A stretch of 64,000 nt of DNA from Gordonia westfalica (GCF_900105725.1 NZ_FNLM01000034.1:1488001-1552000); one strand, 5' to 3'; positions 1 through 10,044 are shown, numbered from the stretch's first letter. Translations and numbers: made by a program. Notes: generated by a model from the sequence alone, not told the origin.

Positions 1-749
1 CTGGAGAAGGTGACGGCCTCGTATCCGGCGTGCAGGTGTTCGTGATCGGAGTGGTCGCGATCTTCGAGAAGCAGTTCGTCGAGGGTGAGCTGGCCACTTC
101 GAGGTTCGTCGGCGGCGGCGGACTCGTCGATGTCGAACAGGAGCGCGGGGTCGATCCGGGCGTCCTGCGTCACCATCGCCGCGGCGGTCGGATTCAGCTG
201 CGCGACAACCCCTTCGACGATCCGCAGCTCCTCGTCGGAGATCAGGTCGGCCTTGTTGACCAGGATGAGATCGGCAATCGCGATGTGCGCGTCGACCTCT
301 GGGTGTTCCTCACGGAGCGCGCCGATGTGCGCGGCGTCGACGACGTAGACCAGACCGCCGTAGCGGAGGCGGGGGTCCGGTACGGCCGTGACCATCCGGA
401 TGAGCGACTTCGGTTCGGCGATGCCGCTGGCCTCGATGACGATCGCGTCGATCCGCGCGCTCGGCCGGACCAGGGAGGTCAACGCGTCGGCGAGACCGTC
501 GGCGTCGACCGTGCAGCACATGCACCCGTTGCTCAGGCTCACCGCACCGTCGGCCTGGGCGGAGACCAGCAGCGCGTCGATGTTGACCGATCCGAAGTCG
601 TTGACCAGTACACCCAGTCTCGTCCCGCCGGCTCCCGCGCTGCGGAGCAGATGATTGAGCAGCGTGGTCTTGCCCGACCCGAGGAACCCGGCGACGACGA
701 TCACCGGAACCGGCGGCCGAGCCGATCGGGACGCGTTCAGGCCAGGCAT
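1..749 (-). CDS. CobW/COG0523-family GTPase, 3' part cut by window edge
   Basis: G3E-family P-loop GTPase, a group that includes zinc-metallochaperone and cobalamin-synthesis CobW proteins; about 249 codons are visible and the C-terminus lies outside the window. The N-terminus reads [20 protein letters not shown] and runs into the Walker A motif [16 protein letters not shown] CxCC metal-binding motif ([10 protein letters not shown]) follows, and NKAD gives guanine specificity; all are family hallmarks. The ATG at 749 lies 13 bases inside the end of the upstream trhO gene, so the two are probably translationally coupled. Which metal it serves cannot be told from sequence; no Zur site is visible because the gene is internal to an operon. 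Confidence 0.9.
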   Translation of the reverse strand, partial: MPGLNASRSARPPVPVIVVAGFLGSGKTTLLNHLLRSAGAGGTRLGVLVNDFGSVNIDALLVSAQADGAVSLSNGCMCCTVDADGLADALTSLVRPSARIDAIVIEASGIAEPKSLIRMVTAVPDPRLRYGGLVYVVDAAHIGALREEHPEVDAHIAIADLILVNKADLISDEELRIVEGVVAQLNPTAAAMVTQDARIDPALLFDIDESAAADEPRSGQLTLDELLLEDRDHSDHEHLHAGYEAVTFS

Positions 750-1582
750 GCCGGGCAGATTACGGCGAGGTCCCGGCCCTCGCGGTCGGGATGGTTTGCG
801 ACGTTGTTGGTCGATCCCCCGCATTCGACGCATTCCCCGAGCACCTCGGCATGATCGGAGAACTCCGTGCTCATCCGACTGTCGAAGACGTAGAGCGAAC
901 CCCGCCAGAGACCTTTGTCGCGGTAGCGCTCGCCATATCGCACGATGCCGCCGTCGAGTTGATAGACCTCGTTGAATCCTCTGTTGCGCATCACCGTGCT
1001 CAGGACCTCGCAGCGGACGCCCCCGGTGCAGTAGGTGACCACCGGACGATCTTTGAGGTGGTCATAGGCCCCGCTCTCGATCAGCGGGATGAAGTCGCGA
1101 GTGGTCTGCGCCTTGGTGACGACCGCCCCGTCGAACCGGCCGACCTGCGCCTCTATCTCGTTCCGGCCGTCGAAGAAGACGACCTCGTCACCGCGCTCGT
1201 CGACCAGCTGGTGAATCTCCTCCGGCGACAGCCGGGTACCCCCGCCGACCACGCCGTTCTCGTCGACGACGATCTCGTCGGGAACACCGAAGGTCACGAT
1301 CTCCGGCCGCACCTTCACGTTCAGGCGCGGGAAATCGTCGCCGGTGCCGTCGGACCATTTGATGTCCGCGTCGGCGAACCCGGCATATGAACGGGTTGCC
1401 CTGACGTAGCGTTTGACCGCGGCGATGTCGCCACCGACGGTGCTGTTGATTCCGTGTCGTGACACGATGATCCTGCCCCGCAACCCGAGCGACTCGCACA
1501 CCGACAGCTGCCACAACCGAATGGCTTCCGGATCGGGCAGCGGGACGAAGACGTAGAACAGAACGATCTTGGGGGTCGACAC
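737..1582 (-). CDS. trhO: tRNA uridine(34) hydroxylase, rhodanese family (TrhO, UPF0176)
   Basis: Predicted to hydroxylate uridine 34 of tRNAs, making ho5U in the wobble position. The 281-residue protein has the family layout: an N-terminal acylphosphatase-like region ([12 protein letters not shown], then [13 protein letters not shown]), then a rhodanese domain with the active-site loop YCTGGVRCE (Cys185 and Cys191), and a C-terminal pair of CxxC motifs (CVEC, CPAC) that could bind zinc. The GTG start at 1582 is chosen because the family N-terminus begins there; the frame is open further upstream but that part opposes the next gene and does not look coding. It is transcribed toward the CobW gene and overlaps it by 13 bases. 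Confidence 0.93.
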   Translation of the reverse strand: MSTPKIVLFYVFVPLPDPEAIRLWQLSVCESLGLRGRIIVSRHGINSTVGGDIAAVKRYVRATRSYAGFADADIKWSDGTGDDFPRLNVKVRPEIVTFGVPDEIVVDENGVVGGGTRLSPEEIHQLVDERGDEVVFFDGRNEIEAQVGRFDGAVVTKAQTTRDFIPLIESGAYDHLKDRPVVTYCTGGVRCEVLSTVMRNRGFNEVYQLDGGIVRYGERYRDKGLWRGSLYVFDSRMSTEFSDHAEVLGECVECGGSTNNVANHPDREGRDLAVICPACLA

Positions 1583-1583
1583 A

Positions 1584-2486
1584 ATGCAAGGGTACGGAAA
1601 TCGACCACGGCGGCCCGTACCCGTCCCCCGCCGGCGGTCGGCCCATTTCGGCCGTGTGATCTGCGCTTCGTTCGCAATCGTGGCAACCGCGACAATCGTG
1701 ACCGTCGCGGGGTGTTCGTTACCCACCGACACCGCGCCTTCACGAATCGTCATTCCACCGACCGACGAACTGTCCACCCTCACCGAGGTCGAGTCGGCGT
1801 CCACCACATCCACCACGGGTGAGGACAGGGCACAGAATCTTCCCGATTGGACAATTGGCCGAGTAGTGGCATTGGCCCCCCGGGTCGACAATTCTCGATT
1901 CCACCAGGGTTCGGTGACTCCGGATTCACCCATCCAGGACTCGTCCGGCTTCCATTTCTCGACGCCCGATCGATCAGTCAATTGCTCGACGGGGACCAAC
2001 GGGTCGTCGACGCTGGCCTGCCGTATCAACGACGGGGGCAACCCGGGGCCCTCGACTCGACGCAGCCGTCCGGCGGAGGCATCGTCCTCCTGCGACTGGG
2101 CGGCCGATTACGCGATCCTCAGTTCTGATGGTCCGCAGCACGGCGCCTGCGCCAATCGCTATCCCGTTCTCTATCGGTCTTCAATAGTCGACTTCGGGTA
2201 CACGATTTCCATTTCGCGATTCTCGTGCCTTGTCGAGACTGTCGGCTTGTTCTGTCTCGAATCCCGTTCGAAATCGGGATTCTCGGTGACCGACAGCGGT
2301 TACCGAACGATCTATGCCGCTGATCGTGCACCTGAAGCCCTCGTGGCACTCACGCCTGAAGAAACGGACGAATCAGCACGAAGTGCGACGACCATCACGT
2401 CTTCAACTCGGACATCACGGACGTCACCTCCCGCCGATGCACCCCGAACGCGGTCGTCGAACAGCAGTACAGTGCCAACTCCCTAA
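1584..2486 (+). CDS. secreted lipoprotein of unknown function, probably frameshifted near its end
   Basis: About 300 residues. A basic N-terminus and a hydrophobic stretch (about residues 24-43) end in the lipobox VAGC, with Cys44 the lipidation site, so it should be membrane-anchored outside the cell. The rest is cysteine-containing and has no recognised domain. The last 35 or so residues are low-complexity Ser/Thr/Arg with poor GC at third codon positions. From about 2360 the overlapping frame (ending at the TGA at 2510-2512) has strongly GC-biased third positions and gives [20 protein letters not shown], so one base seems to be missing between roughly 2355 and 2378 and the true gene probably ends at 2512. 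The start could also lie downstream, because trhO begins divergently at 1582. Confidence 0.6.
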   Translation: MQGYGNRPRRPVPVPRRRSAHFGRVICASFAIVATATIVTVAGCSLPTDTAPSRIVIPPTDELSTLTEVESASTTSTTGEDRAQNLPDWTIGRVVALAPRVDNSRFHQGSVTPDSPIQDSSGFHFSTPDRSVNCSTGTNGSSTLACRINDGGNPGPSTRRSRPAEASSSCDWAADYAILSSDGPQHGACANRYPVLYRSSIVDFGYTISISRFSCLVETVGLFCLESRSKSGFSVTDSGYRTIYAADRAPEALVALTPEETDESARSATTITSSTRTSRTSPPADAPRTRSSNSSTVPTP

Positions 2487-2512
2487 GAATTCTCGTGTCC
2501 CGACTTCCCTGA

Positions 2513-2675
2513 ATCATTTCGATACTTTATGGTCTAGGCGGGGGTTCTCAGCGGCTACTCATAGTTTGGGTCTAAGCTGTGCACCGAAGAATAGATCAAA
2601 ACGGTACGGATAAGGTTTAACAGACCATCCACGGCCGGGTTGGTCGCATGACACAAATCGAGGGGAAAGCGTTTC
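2513..2675 (+). promoter_or_regulatory. upstream region of lsr2
   Basis: Non-coding stretch that is clearly richer in A and T than its surroundings. It should hold the lsr2 promoter. A purine-rich ribosome binding site (GAGGGGAAAG) lies about 8 bases before the lsr2 ATG. No clear operator palindrome was found; autoregulation by Lsr2 binding to this AT-rich DNA is plausible from what is known of the protein but is inferred. Confidence 0.35.
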
Positions 2676-3020
2676 ATGGCGAAGAAGGAAATCGTTCAGG
2701 TCATCGACGATCTCGACGGCAAGGTTTTGGATCAGTACGAAACTGTTCGATGGTCACTCGACGGCAAGAATTACGAGTTCGACACTTCGTCGAAGCACGC
2801 TCAGCAATTCCGTGATTCGCTCTCGAAGTACCTCGACATCTCGCGCCAGACCGGCCGGGTCGCCAAGCGCGCGACGGCCACCACCGCTGCTGCCGGCGGC
2901 GGGCGCAACAAGGAGACCACCAAGGCGATCCGCGAATGGGCCATCCGCGAGGGCTACGAACTCAGCGACCGCGGCCGCATCCCGCAGAGCATCATCGAGG
3001 CCTTCGAGGCCGCTCACTGA
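2676..3020 (+). CDS. lsr2: nucleoid-associated xenogeneic silencer Lsr2
   Basis: Lsr2 is the actinobacterial H-NS analogue. It dimerises through its N-terminal half, binds the minor groove of AT-rich DNA with its C-terminal half, and silences horizontally acquired genes. The 114-residue protein is full length. It begins MAKKEIVQVIDDLDGK, has the oligomerisation beta-strands (residues 1-60), a flexible TTAAAGGG linker, and the C-terminal helix-turn-helix-like domain with the AT-hook-type RGR tripeptide (SDRGRIPQSI, near residue 100). It stands alone, with its own leader before it and a hairpin after it. Its presence bears on how the insertions elsewhere in this window may be silenced. Confidence 0.97.
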   Translation: MAKKEIVQVIDDLDGKVLDQYETVRWSLDGKNYEFDTSSKHAQQFRDSLSKYLDISRQTGRVAKRATATTAAAGGGRNKETTKAIREWAIREGYELSDRGRIPQSIIEAFEAAH

Positions 3021-3055
3021 CCGGTCCCGCGTGAGGAACTCCTCGCCCGTCCCGG

Positions 3056-3093
3056 CCTACCGCCCGGCTGCACATCGTGCGCCGGGCGGTAGG
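3056..3093 (+). terminator. hairpin after lsr2
   Basis: Perfect 13-bp inverted repeat, CCTACCGCCCGGC at 3056-3068 and its complement at 3081-3093, with a 12-base loop that can pair further (TGCAC/GTGC). There is no T-tract, as is common for actinobacterial terminators. It lies 35 bases after the lsr2 stop. Confidence 0.7.
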
Positions 3094-3114
3094 CGTCTGT
3101 GACCGGGGCGCCGG

Positions 3115-4151
3115 ATGAAACCGCTCGAACCGCTCACCTCCCCGGTCGACCCGGTGGAGGCGCTGACCCGGATCTCCTGGCTCCTCGAGCAACGACGGGA
3201 GAGCACCTACCGGGTGGAGGCGTTCCGGCGCGCCGCCCAGGCCGCGGCCCGGCTCTCACCGGACGACCTGCGGACGAGCCGGTCGCTCACCACGGTGAAG
3301 GGCATCGGGAAGACCACGGCCGCCGTCATCGGGCAGGCCGTCGACGGCCGGGTCCCGGAGTACCTCGCCCGGCTCCAGGACGAGGACCCGCCGTACCCGC
3401 CGGAGGGCGCCGACGATCTGGTCACCGCCGTCGTCGGCGATCTCCACGCACACACCGAGTGGAGCGACGGCGGAGCGCCCATCGACGAGATGGCTTCTGC
3501 CGCACAGGCCATGGGGCATGAGTGGCTGGCGATCACCGACCACTCGCCGCGCCTGACCGTCGCCAACGGATTGAGCGCCGACCGGCTGGCCGCCCAGATC
3601 GAGGTGATCGACGAGTGGAACAGCGCGCAGGACAACAGTTTCCATCTCCTCAGGGGTATCGAGATCGACATTCTCGACGACGGCGCGCTCGACCAGTCCG
3701 ACGAGATGATCGACCGCCTCGACATCGTGACCGCCTCCGTCCACTCACACTTACGGATGGACCACGACGCTATGACGGCGCGGCTCGTCAACGCGGTCTC
3801 CGACCCTCGGGTCCATGTGCTCGGTCACTGCACCGGCCGGCGGGTGCTCAGCGGACGCGGCCACCGGCCCCGTCGACCTTCGACGCCCGCGCCGTCTTCG
3901 ACGCATGCGCGGCGAATGACACGATCGTGGAGATCAATTCGCGTCCGGAGCGCGTGGACCCGCCCGACGAGCTGATCGAGATCGCGCTCGACGCGGGATG
4001 TCTGTTCGCGATCGACTCCGACGCGCACGCGCCCGGCCAGCTCGAGTTCAAGGTCCTGGGTGCGCGTCGAGCGGTGGAGCACGACATCGACCCGGACCGG
4101 ATCGTCACGACGTGGTCGTCGGATCGGTTGCTGGAGTGGATTTCCCGATGA
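3115..4151 (+). pseudogene. PHP-domain metal-dependent hydrolase (PolX C-terminal-like), frameshifted
   Basis: The N-terminal 100 residues form a helix-hairpin-helix region like that of PolX DNA polymerases (VKGIGKTTAAVIGQ). A PHP phosphoesterase domain follows with its metal-binding motifs DLHAHTEWSDG, ITDHSP, GIEIDIL, ASVHSH and LGHCTGR. The reading frame breaks between about 3860 and 3882. After it, the family sequence resumes one frame over (STFDARAVFDACAANDTIVE, then INSRPERVDPPDE and the last metal motif IDSDAHAPGQ) and ends at 4151. The shift equals one missing base. Translated as it stands, the product would lack the final metal ligands. It may be a sequencing error, since the rest is perfectly conserved. 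Its 3' end overlaps the convergent antiporter gene by 47 bases. Confidence 0.85.
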
Positions 4152-5354
4152 GCCGACCGGCCAGCGGGAACAGCAGGACCGTCGTCGCGCCGGCAGCCAC
4201 CAGCGTGGAGGCGAGCGCAGCCGAGATCAGCTCCGACGACACCGCGACCTCGGTGACCGCCACGATGATCGGCAGGCCGGTCGCGGCGAACAACGCCAAC
4301 TGACCCCGTTCGCGCCGGTGGCGCAGGAAGTGACCGTCGTCGAGATAGCGTGCGCTGAACCAGACCGGGACGCCGCGGGCTATGGCGATGGCCAGCACCA
4401 GAACCACCCAGGTGCCGGGCTCGGACGCGACCGCGGACACGTCGATGTTCATCCCGGAGGTGACGAAGAAGATCGGGATGAGCACTCCGAACCCGATGAC
4501 CTCCAGCGACTTACCGACATGGGGATGCTCCGGTCCGATGAGTCGCCGGAGGATCAATCCCGCCGCGAACGCCCCCAGCACGACGTCGAGGTCGAAGACC
4601 GCGGCCACCGTCATGAGGGAGACGAGCAGCAGGACGACGACGCGCACCGGCAGCTGCACGGTTCCACCGGCCATCTGGCTGATCGCCGTCCCGAGACCCG
4701 GGATGCGCGCGAGGATGCGTTGGGGGCAGCCGCGATCAGCAGGGCGGCCAGTACGAAGAGCACCAGCACGATCACCGCACCACCGAAACTCCGGCTGGTG
4801 AGCAGTAGCGACATCGCGAGAACCGGTCCGAGTTCGCCGACCGCGCCGTGCGCCATCACGGCACGACCCAGGCGGGTGTTGTCGAGGCCGGCCTGTTTGA
4901 GGATGGGCAGCAGGGTGCCGAGCGCGGTCGAGGTGAGGGTGATCGCGATGGCGATGTGGGCGGTGAACCCGGCTTCGCCCAGCCCCAGCGCGAGGGTGGT
5001 GGCCACCAGAGCCACCGACCCCCAGGCGATGAGGAGGCTCACCAGCCAGGACGCCTGCGCGACACGACCGGGTCTGCCGCTCAACAGCTTCGGGTCGAGT
5101 TCGTAGCCCGCCAGCAGGAACAGCATGCCCAGGCCCAGTTGGCTGAGCATGTCGATGCCGGTGCGGTCCGCCCAGCCGAGCGCGTGCGGACCGATGATGA
5201 TCCCGAAGCCCAGCAACAGCACGGCGTCGGGCACGTAGCCGCGGGACAGCTTCGACAGCAGTGGCGACACCGCCGCGATGAGGACGATCCAGAACAGCGA
5301 CACGATCACCGAGGTGTCGGGGGACGCGGACTCGGCGAGAATCATGCAGAACAT
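4105..5354 (-). pseudogene. cation/proton antiporter (CPA2, KefB-like), frameshifted at a G5/C5 run
   Basis: Integral membrane exchanger of the monovalent cation:proton antiporter-2 family, about 415 residues when repaired, with 10-12 hydrophobic segments. The first half (5354 to about 4727) reads MFCMILAESASPDTSVIVSL and contains the family motif LFLLAGYELDPKLL. At the homopolymer 4722-4726 the frame changes by the equivalent of one missing base; the second half continues as RILARIPGLGTAISQMAGG, with FDLDVVLGAFAAGLIL and GFGVLIPIFFVTSGM, to the stop at 4105. There is no C-terminal TrkA-N domain, so this is the short antiporter type. The location in a homopolymer makes a sequencing error, or phase variation, more likely than decay. 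Confidence 0.85.
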
Positions 5355-5401
5355 CCTGGCACGACGCCACCAGTGTCACGTCGCTGCCACCGTGTCACGG
5401 C

Positions 5402-6496
5402 TCACGCCAGGGCGTCGACCCTCTCCCGGATCACGGGGAGGACGCCCTCGGCGAACCAGTGGGCCTCCTCGATGTGCGGGTAGCCCGAGAGGATGAAGTG
5501 CTCGAATCCCTGCGCCTCGTATTCGCCGATCAGCGAGGCGACTTCGTCGTAGCTGCCGACGAGGGCGGTGCCCGCACCTCCGCGGATCAGCCCGACGCCG
5601 GCCCAGAGTCCCGGATGGATCTCGAGGGCGTCGCGTCGACCGCCGTGGAGTTCGGCCATCCGGCGCTGACCCGTCGAATCCGAAACCGAGTGCAGCGCGA
5701 ACGCGGTCGCGACCTCCTCGTCGGTGATCCCCTGCAGCAGCGCGTCGGCGACCCGCCACGCTTCCTCGGAGGTCTCCCGCGCGATGACGTGCAGGCGCAC
5801 ACCGTATTCCAGCGTCCGGCCCACTGCGGCGGCGCGTCGTGCGACCTCGGCGATCTTCTCCCCCGCCACCGCGGGCGGTTCGCCCCACGTCAGGTACACC
5901 TCGGCGCGCGCGGCCGCGACGGTCAGCGCCGGATCCGACGATCCGCCGAAGAACACCTGCGGCTTCGACTCGGGCGGGTCCGGCAGGAAGGCACCGGCGA
6001 TCTTGTAGAACTCGCCGTCGAAATCGACCGTCTCGCCGGTCCACAGCCGCTCGACGATCTCCAGGAACTCGTCGGTGCGCGAGTACCGGCGGTCGTGGTC
6101 GACCCAGTCGCCGAATCGGCGCTGCTCCACCTCGTCGCCGCCGGTCACGATGTTCACCGCGACCCGGCCGCCGGAGAACCGCTGCAGGGTCGCGGTCTGT
6201 TGTGCCGCCAGGGTCGGCGAGATGAGTCCCGGCCGGAAGGCGACCAGGAACGACAGCTTCTCGGTGTGGGTGATCGCCGCCGCGGTGGTGAGCCAGGCGT
6301 CCTCACACCAGGTTCCGGTCGGGGTCAGCACGCTCTCATAGCCGAGTCGGTCCGCGGCGCGAGCGACGTCGATCAGGTACGGCAACTCCGGCGCGCGGTA
6401 GCCCGGCGGGTGCCGCTTGGTGGCCGAGGCATGCGATGCCCCGACGATCCCGCGGCTGTCACCGGCGGTGGGCAGGAACCAGTGGAAACGGCTCAT
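5402..6496 (-). CDS. ssuD: FMNH2-dependent alkanesulfonate monooxygenase (LLM class)
   Basis: Oxidatively cleaves alkanesulfonates to an aldehyde and sulfite, supplying sulfur when sulfate is scarce; it needs FMNH2 from a separate reductase. The 364-residue protein is a luciferase-like TIM barrel with SsuD features: MSRFHWFLPTAGDSRGI at the start, TPTGTWCEDAW around residue 60, VNIVTGGDEVEQRRFGDW, and FFGGSSDPAL. It is the last gene of a minus-strand operon ssuC-ssuB-ssuA-ssuD. No SsuE-type reductase is encoded here; the flavin reductase at 17.9 kb is not linked to it. The dibenzothiophene-desulfurising homologue DszA is related but larger. Confidence 0.92.
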   Translation of the reverse strand: MSRFHWFLPTAGDSRGIVGASHASATKRHPPGYRAPELPYLIDVARAADRLGYESVLTPTGTWCEDAWLTTAAAITHTEKLSFLVAFRPGLISPTLAAQQTATLQRFSGGRVAVNIVTGGDEVEQRRFGDWVDHDRRYSRTDEFLEIVERLWTGETVDFDGEFYKIAGAFLPDPPESKPQVFFGGSSDPALTVAAARAEVYLTWGEPPAVAGEKIAEVARRAAAVGRTLEYGVRLHVIARETSEEAWRVADALLQGITDEEVATAFALHSVSDSTGQRRMAELHGGRRDALEIHPGLWAGVGLIRGGAGTALVGSYDEVASLIGEYEAQGFEHFILSGYPHIEEAHWFAEGVLPVIRERVDALA

Positions 6497-6552
6497 CGAT
6501 CAGACTTCCCTTCCAGACGGGTGGGTCGTGCCGGATGGTTCGAGACGTTCGG

Positions 6553-7632
6553 TCAGGATGCGGGTTCCGCGAAGTACTCCGTCAGCGCCCCGTCGTAGCG
6601 GTTGTCGACGAAGGCGGCGAAGTCGACCTCACCCTGCAGCTGTCCCGACTCGGCGAAGGCGTCGGCGAGCTTTTGCAGGGATTCGACGACGCTGCCGTCC
6701 AGCGGGACCGCCGGTCGGAGGCTGCGCCCCTGGGCGACCTTGCCGGCACGCGGGTCGATGCCGATCTCGGCCGAGTACTTCTCCGCCCACACATCGGGAT
6801 TGGCCTTGGCCCAGTTGCCGGCGCGCGCGATACCGGCCACCAGTTCGCGTACCGCGGTGTTGCGTCGCGGGTCGGCGAGCGCCTGGTCGCCGGCGATGCC
6901 GAATCCGTAACCGTTGGAGACGCCTTCGGCGGTGACCAGGGTCTTCGGATTGTTCTCCAACTGCACGATCGCGGTGTACGGGTCCCAGATGGCCCAGGCG
7001 TCGACGTTGCCGGAGGTGAACGCGGACAGCGCGTCTGCGGGCTGCAGGAACACCGGCTCGACGTCCTTGCCGGGGCCGAGGGTCAGGTTGGCCTTGTTGA
7101 GCTGCAGCAGCAGGTGTCCGTGTGCGGAGCTGCCCTTGGCGACGGCGACCTTCTTTCCGGCGAGATCGGCGACCGAGGTGAGAGTCGAGTTCCCCGGGAT
7201 CAGGATGGCGTCGCCGGACGCATTGTTCGAGAAGGCGGCCACGACCTTGACCTTCGCGTTCGACGCGGCGCCGAAGATGGGCGGGGTGTTGCCGGTGACG
7301 GCGAAGTCGATCTTGCCCGCGGTGGCCGCCTCGATCTGCGGCGGTCCCGACGTGAAGGTGGAGAAATCGACCGTGAACGGCAGCTTCTCGAGTTCACCGG
7401 AAGCACGCAGAAGCGCTGCGGTGCCGCCCTTCTGATCACCGACGTGGAGCGTGAGGTCTTGCAGCGAGGAGACGTCGACGGTCTCGTCGGCGATCGAGTC
7501 GGTGGCATCGTCCCGCTGGACGCAGCCGGCCAGGCCCACTGTCAGTGCGGCGGTGACGAGCACGGCGGCGAGGACGCGTCGGCCGGAGGGTCTGGGACGA
7601 GACGGGCGTGCGGGAACGTCGGAGTTCGTCAT
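6553..7632 (-). CDS. ssuA: aliphatic sulfonate ABC transporter, substrate-binding lipoprotein
   Basis: Extracytoplasmic receptor that hands sulfonates to the SsuBC importer. The 359-residue protein has a hydrophobic leader ending in the lipobox LAGC (Cys37), then a type-2 periplasmic-binding fold with SsuA/TauA-like motifs (LHVGDQKGGTAALLRASGEL, NVDAWAIWDPYTA). It lies 41 bases downstream of ssuB and 56 bases upstream of ssuD. Substrate preference (alkanesulfonate, taurine, aromatic sulfonate) cannot be read from sequence, but the SsuD partner favours alkanesulfonates. Confidence 0.9.
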   Translation of the reverse strand: MTNSDVPARPSRPRPSGRRVLAAVLVTAALTVGLAGCVQRDDATDSIADETVDVSSLQDLTLHVGDQKGGTAALLRASGELEKLPFTVDFSTFTSGPPQIEAATAGKIDFAVTGNTPPIFGAASNAKVKVVAAFSNNASGDAILIPGNSTLTSVADLAGKKVAVAKGSSAHGHLLLQLNKANLTLGPGKDVEPVFLQPADALSAFTSGNVDAWAIWDPYTAIVQLENNPKTLVTAEGVSNGYGFGIAGDQALADPRRNTAVRELVAGIARAGNWAKANPDVWAEKYSAEIGIDPRAGKVAQGRSLRPAVPLDGSVVESLQKLADAFAESGQLQGEVDFAAFVDNRYDGALTEYFAEPAS

Positions 7633-7673
7633 GGCGAGGTGCTTTCGGTGTCGGAGTACAGGTGGGTGAACGG

Positions 7674-8477
7674 TCAGTGCGCGGGCTCGGCGACGCCGAG
7701 CGCGGTGAGGAGTTCGGCACGCAGCCGCGGGATCTCGGGATCGACGATGTCGTCGGAGCCGTCGCCCCGGCCGGCGGCGCCGCGCGGGTTGGGGACGGCG
7801 ATGTCCTCGACGATGCGGCCGTCGGCCAGCACGACGACACGATCGGCGAGTCGGAGTGCCTCGTCGACGTCATGGGTGACGAGCAGTGCGCCGAACCGGT
7901 TGTCGCGCCAGAGCGAGATCAGGAGCTCGTGCATGGTGCGGCGGGTCAGTGCGTCGAGCGCGCCGAACGGTTCGTCGAGCAGCAGGAGTTGCGGCCGTGC
8001 GACCAGGGCGCGGGCGAGCGAAACACGTTGCGCCTGACCACCCGACAGCTGCGCCGGCCAGGCGCCGGTCTTGTCGGTCAGACCGACCTCGTCGAGGGTT
8101 GTGCGGGCGCGCTCCTTGGCCTCGGACTTGCCGACCTTCTCCCGGACCAGACCGAAACCGACGTTCTGCAGCACGGTGCGCCACGGGAAGAGGCGTGGTT
8201 CCTGGAACGAGACCGCGGGGTAACCGGCGGTGCGCACGGTGCCGGTTTCGGTCTGGGAGAGACCGGCGAGCAGACGCAGCAACGTGGACTTGCCGCTGCC
8301 GCTGCGCCCGATGAGCGCGACGATCTCGTGCGCGCCGACGCGGAGGGTCACGTCGCGCAGGACGGGGTTGTCGCCGTAACTGAGGCTCGCGTTGTCGACC
8401 TCGGCGGCGTAGGTGGCCGTCTCCCCCGGGGCGGAGGAGGCGGTGACCTCGAGGTCGCGGGTGGCGATGGCGGTCAT
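7674..8477 (-). CDS. ssuB: aliphatic sulfonate ABC transporter, ATPase
   Basis: ATP-binding subunit of the sulfonate importer, 267 residues. It shows Walker A GRSGSGKST (residues 57-65), the Q-loop VSFQEPRLFPWRT, the signature LSGGQAQRVSLARALVARP, Walker B LLLLDEPFGALD and the switch histidine in LLVTHDVDEAL. The motif set matches the nitrate/sulfonate/taurine (SsuB/TauB) subfamily. It sits between the permease and the binding protein in one operon, an order that differs from E. coli ssuEADCB. Confidence 0.92.
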   Translation of the reverse strand: MTAIATRDLEVTASSAPGETATYAAEVDNASLSYGDNPVLRDVTLRVGAHEIVALIGRSGSGKSTLLRLLAGLSQTETGTVRTAGYPAVSFQEPRLFPWRTVLQNVGFGLVREKVGKSEAKERARTTLDEVGLTDKTGAWPAQLSGGQAQRVSLARALVARPQLLLLDEPFGALDALTRRTMHELLISLWRDNRFGALLVTHDVDEALRLADRVVVLADGRIVEDIAVPNPRGAAGRGDGSDDIVDPEIPRLRAELLTALGVAEPAH

Positions 8478-8529
8478 GACTGAGGCTCTCCTGGTCGGGA
8501 TGGTCTCGGATGGTCTGGTGTGTTGTACG

Positions 8530-9378
8530 TCAACGGTTCTGGTACCGGGTGGTGTAGCGCTCGAGGGCGCGCACGATGGCGTCGGTGATCAAACCCAGTG
8601 CGGCGTAGACGATCAGGCCGAAGAAGATGATGTCCGTGCGGAGGAAGTCCCGGGCATTGTTGATCAGGTATCCCAGGCCGGAGGTCGCGGCGATCTGTTC
8701 GGCGACGATCAGGCTGAGCCAGGCGATCGCGAGGGCCTGGCGGAGACCCACCAGGATCTGCGGCATCGCGCCGGGGACGATGAGGTCGCGGATGGTGGTC
8801 AGTCTCGAGAATCCCAGCACCCGTGCGGTTTCGACGAGCTTGGGGTCGATCTGCCGGATGGCGGCCGAGGTGTTGAGGTACAGCGGGAACAGCGCGCCGA
8901 GGGCGACGAGCAACACCTTGGGCATCTCCCCGATGCCGAACCAGAGGATGAAGAGCGGGATCAGTCCGAACAGCGGAAGTGCTCGGATTGCCTGCATGTT
9001 GGGGTCGACGATCGAGTCCGCGTACTTGCTCAGCCCGACGAGCAGGCCGAGCCCGACGCCGATGAGAACACCGATGGTGAGTCCGATCGCCACGCGCTGC
9101 GCGGATGCCGCGATGGCGTCGAGGAGGTGACCGTTGGACAGCACCTCCCACCCGGCCTCGGCGATCAGCGATGGCGCGGGAAGCCGGTCCTGCGGGATGA
9201 TCCCGAGTGCACTGCCGACCTGCCAGATGATGAGGACGGCGACGGGCGACAACGCCCGGATCACGGTGTGCAGACGCCGACTCTTCGTCTTCGCTTGCGC
9301 GGATGACGAATTCGCGGAGTCGGATTCGCCGGATACACGTACTCCGGACGCGCTGATGCTCAGGGTCTGGTCGGCCAC
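8530..9378 (-). CDS. ssuC: aliphatic sulfonate ABC transporter, permease
   Basis: Membrane subunit of the sulfonate importer, about 282 residues with some six transmembrane helices after a 40-residue hydrophilic N-terminus. The cytoplasmic coupling loop is seen in KLVETARVLGFSR, the EAA motif region typical of BPD-type permeases. The GTG at 9378 (VADQTLSISASG) is preferred; the frame is open back to a TTG at 9447. It is first in the ssu operon and begins 82 bases after the stop of the DUF1707 gene on the same strand, so it may be read from that gene's promoter or from one inside its end. Confidence 0.88.
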   Translation of the reverse strand: MADQTLSISASGVRVSGESDSANSSSAQAKTKSRRLHTVIRALSPVAVLIIWQVGSALGIIPQDRLPAPSLIAEAGWEVLSNGHLLDAIAASAQRVAIGLTIGVLIGVGLGLLVGLSKYADSIVDPNMQAIRALPLFGLIPLFILWFGIGEMPKVLLVALGALFPLYLNTSAAIRQIDPKLVETARVLGFSRLTTIRDLIVPGAMPQILVGLRQALAIAWLSLIVAEQIAATSGLGYLINNARDFLRTDIIFFGLIVYAALGLITDAIVRALERYTTRYQNR

Positions 9379-9459
9379 GGGCCCGACGCTACGAACCGAG
9401 GCGGGGTCGGCGACACCCTTGAGTTCAGTCTGAGCGCAACTCCGCAATCGCGTTTCAGG

Positions 9460-10044
9460 TCAGGTACGGCGGATGTTCACCGAACTCATGCCCGACGCCG
9501 ACCCGATCAACTCGATGACCGCTCCCCCGGGTCGCGTGGGTGCACCGGCCTTGTCCTTGACCTTCGACCATCCGGACAGGTGGAGATCGGTGTATCGCAC
9601 CTCGTGGTCGGGCCCGACCCTGACTTTCACCGTCGACACCGACACCTGCAACTGCACCGATGTCGACGGTCCGGTGAATCGCGCCGCGGTGAAATCCAGA
9701 TCGACGGTGCCGACGGACGCGGTCGCGACGATCGAGGGCGGAACCTCCCACACGCCCTTGCGCCGGACCTCACTCCAGTCGGCGTCGAGGTGCAGCGGTT
9801 CATACGCAGGCCCCGCGGACGCTGCGACCGCCGGCGCGGGGAACAGCATCGTGGCGCTGGGCAGGTCCTCGAGAACCTTGCGGAGCTCGCGCCGGGTCTT
9901 GGCGGCGTACACCAGTCCCGATCGATCCTCGAACTCCGCTATCTCCAGATATCCCGACGAGAAGGAGTCGTTGAGCAATGTGATCGCGCGCTCGCGCTCA
10001 GGGTTCCCGACCCGGAGATCGTCGTCGGAGTGGCGGTCGACCAT
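9460..10044 (-). CDS. DUF1707 domain protein
   Basis: 194 residues. Residues 10-62 match the DUF1707 (SHOCT-like) domain of actinobacteria: LRVGNPERERAITLLNDSF, YLEIAEFEDRSGLVYAAKT, and the RRELRKVLEDLP ending. The C-terminal half looks like a beta-strand-rich domain of the cell-wall-active-antibiotic-response (LiaF-like) type, but without clear motifs. No signal peptide or membrane segment is visible, so it is probably cytosolic. Function is unknown; such domains are often in envelope-stress proteins. Confidence 0.8.
   Translation of the reverse strand: MVDRHSDDDLRVGNPERERAITLLNDSFSSGYLEIAEFEDRSGLVYAAKTRRELRKVLEDLPSATMLFPAPAVAASAGPAYEPLHLDADWSEVRRKGVWEVPPSIVATASVGTVDLDFTAARFTGPSTSVQLQVSVSTVKVRVGPDHEVRYTDLHLSGWSKVKDKAGAPTRPGGAVIELIGSASGMSSVNIRRT

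Noticed and set aside
4060..5106. Long plus-strand frames opposite the antiporter and ssu genes
   Set aside because: They are Arg/Gly/Asp/Gln-rich mirror frames of high-GC genes, without ribosome binding sites or domains.
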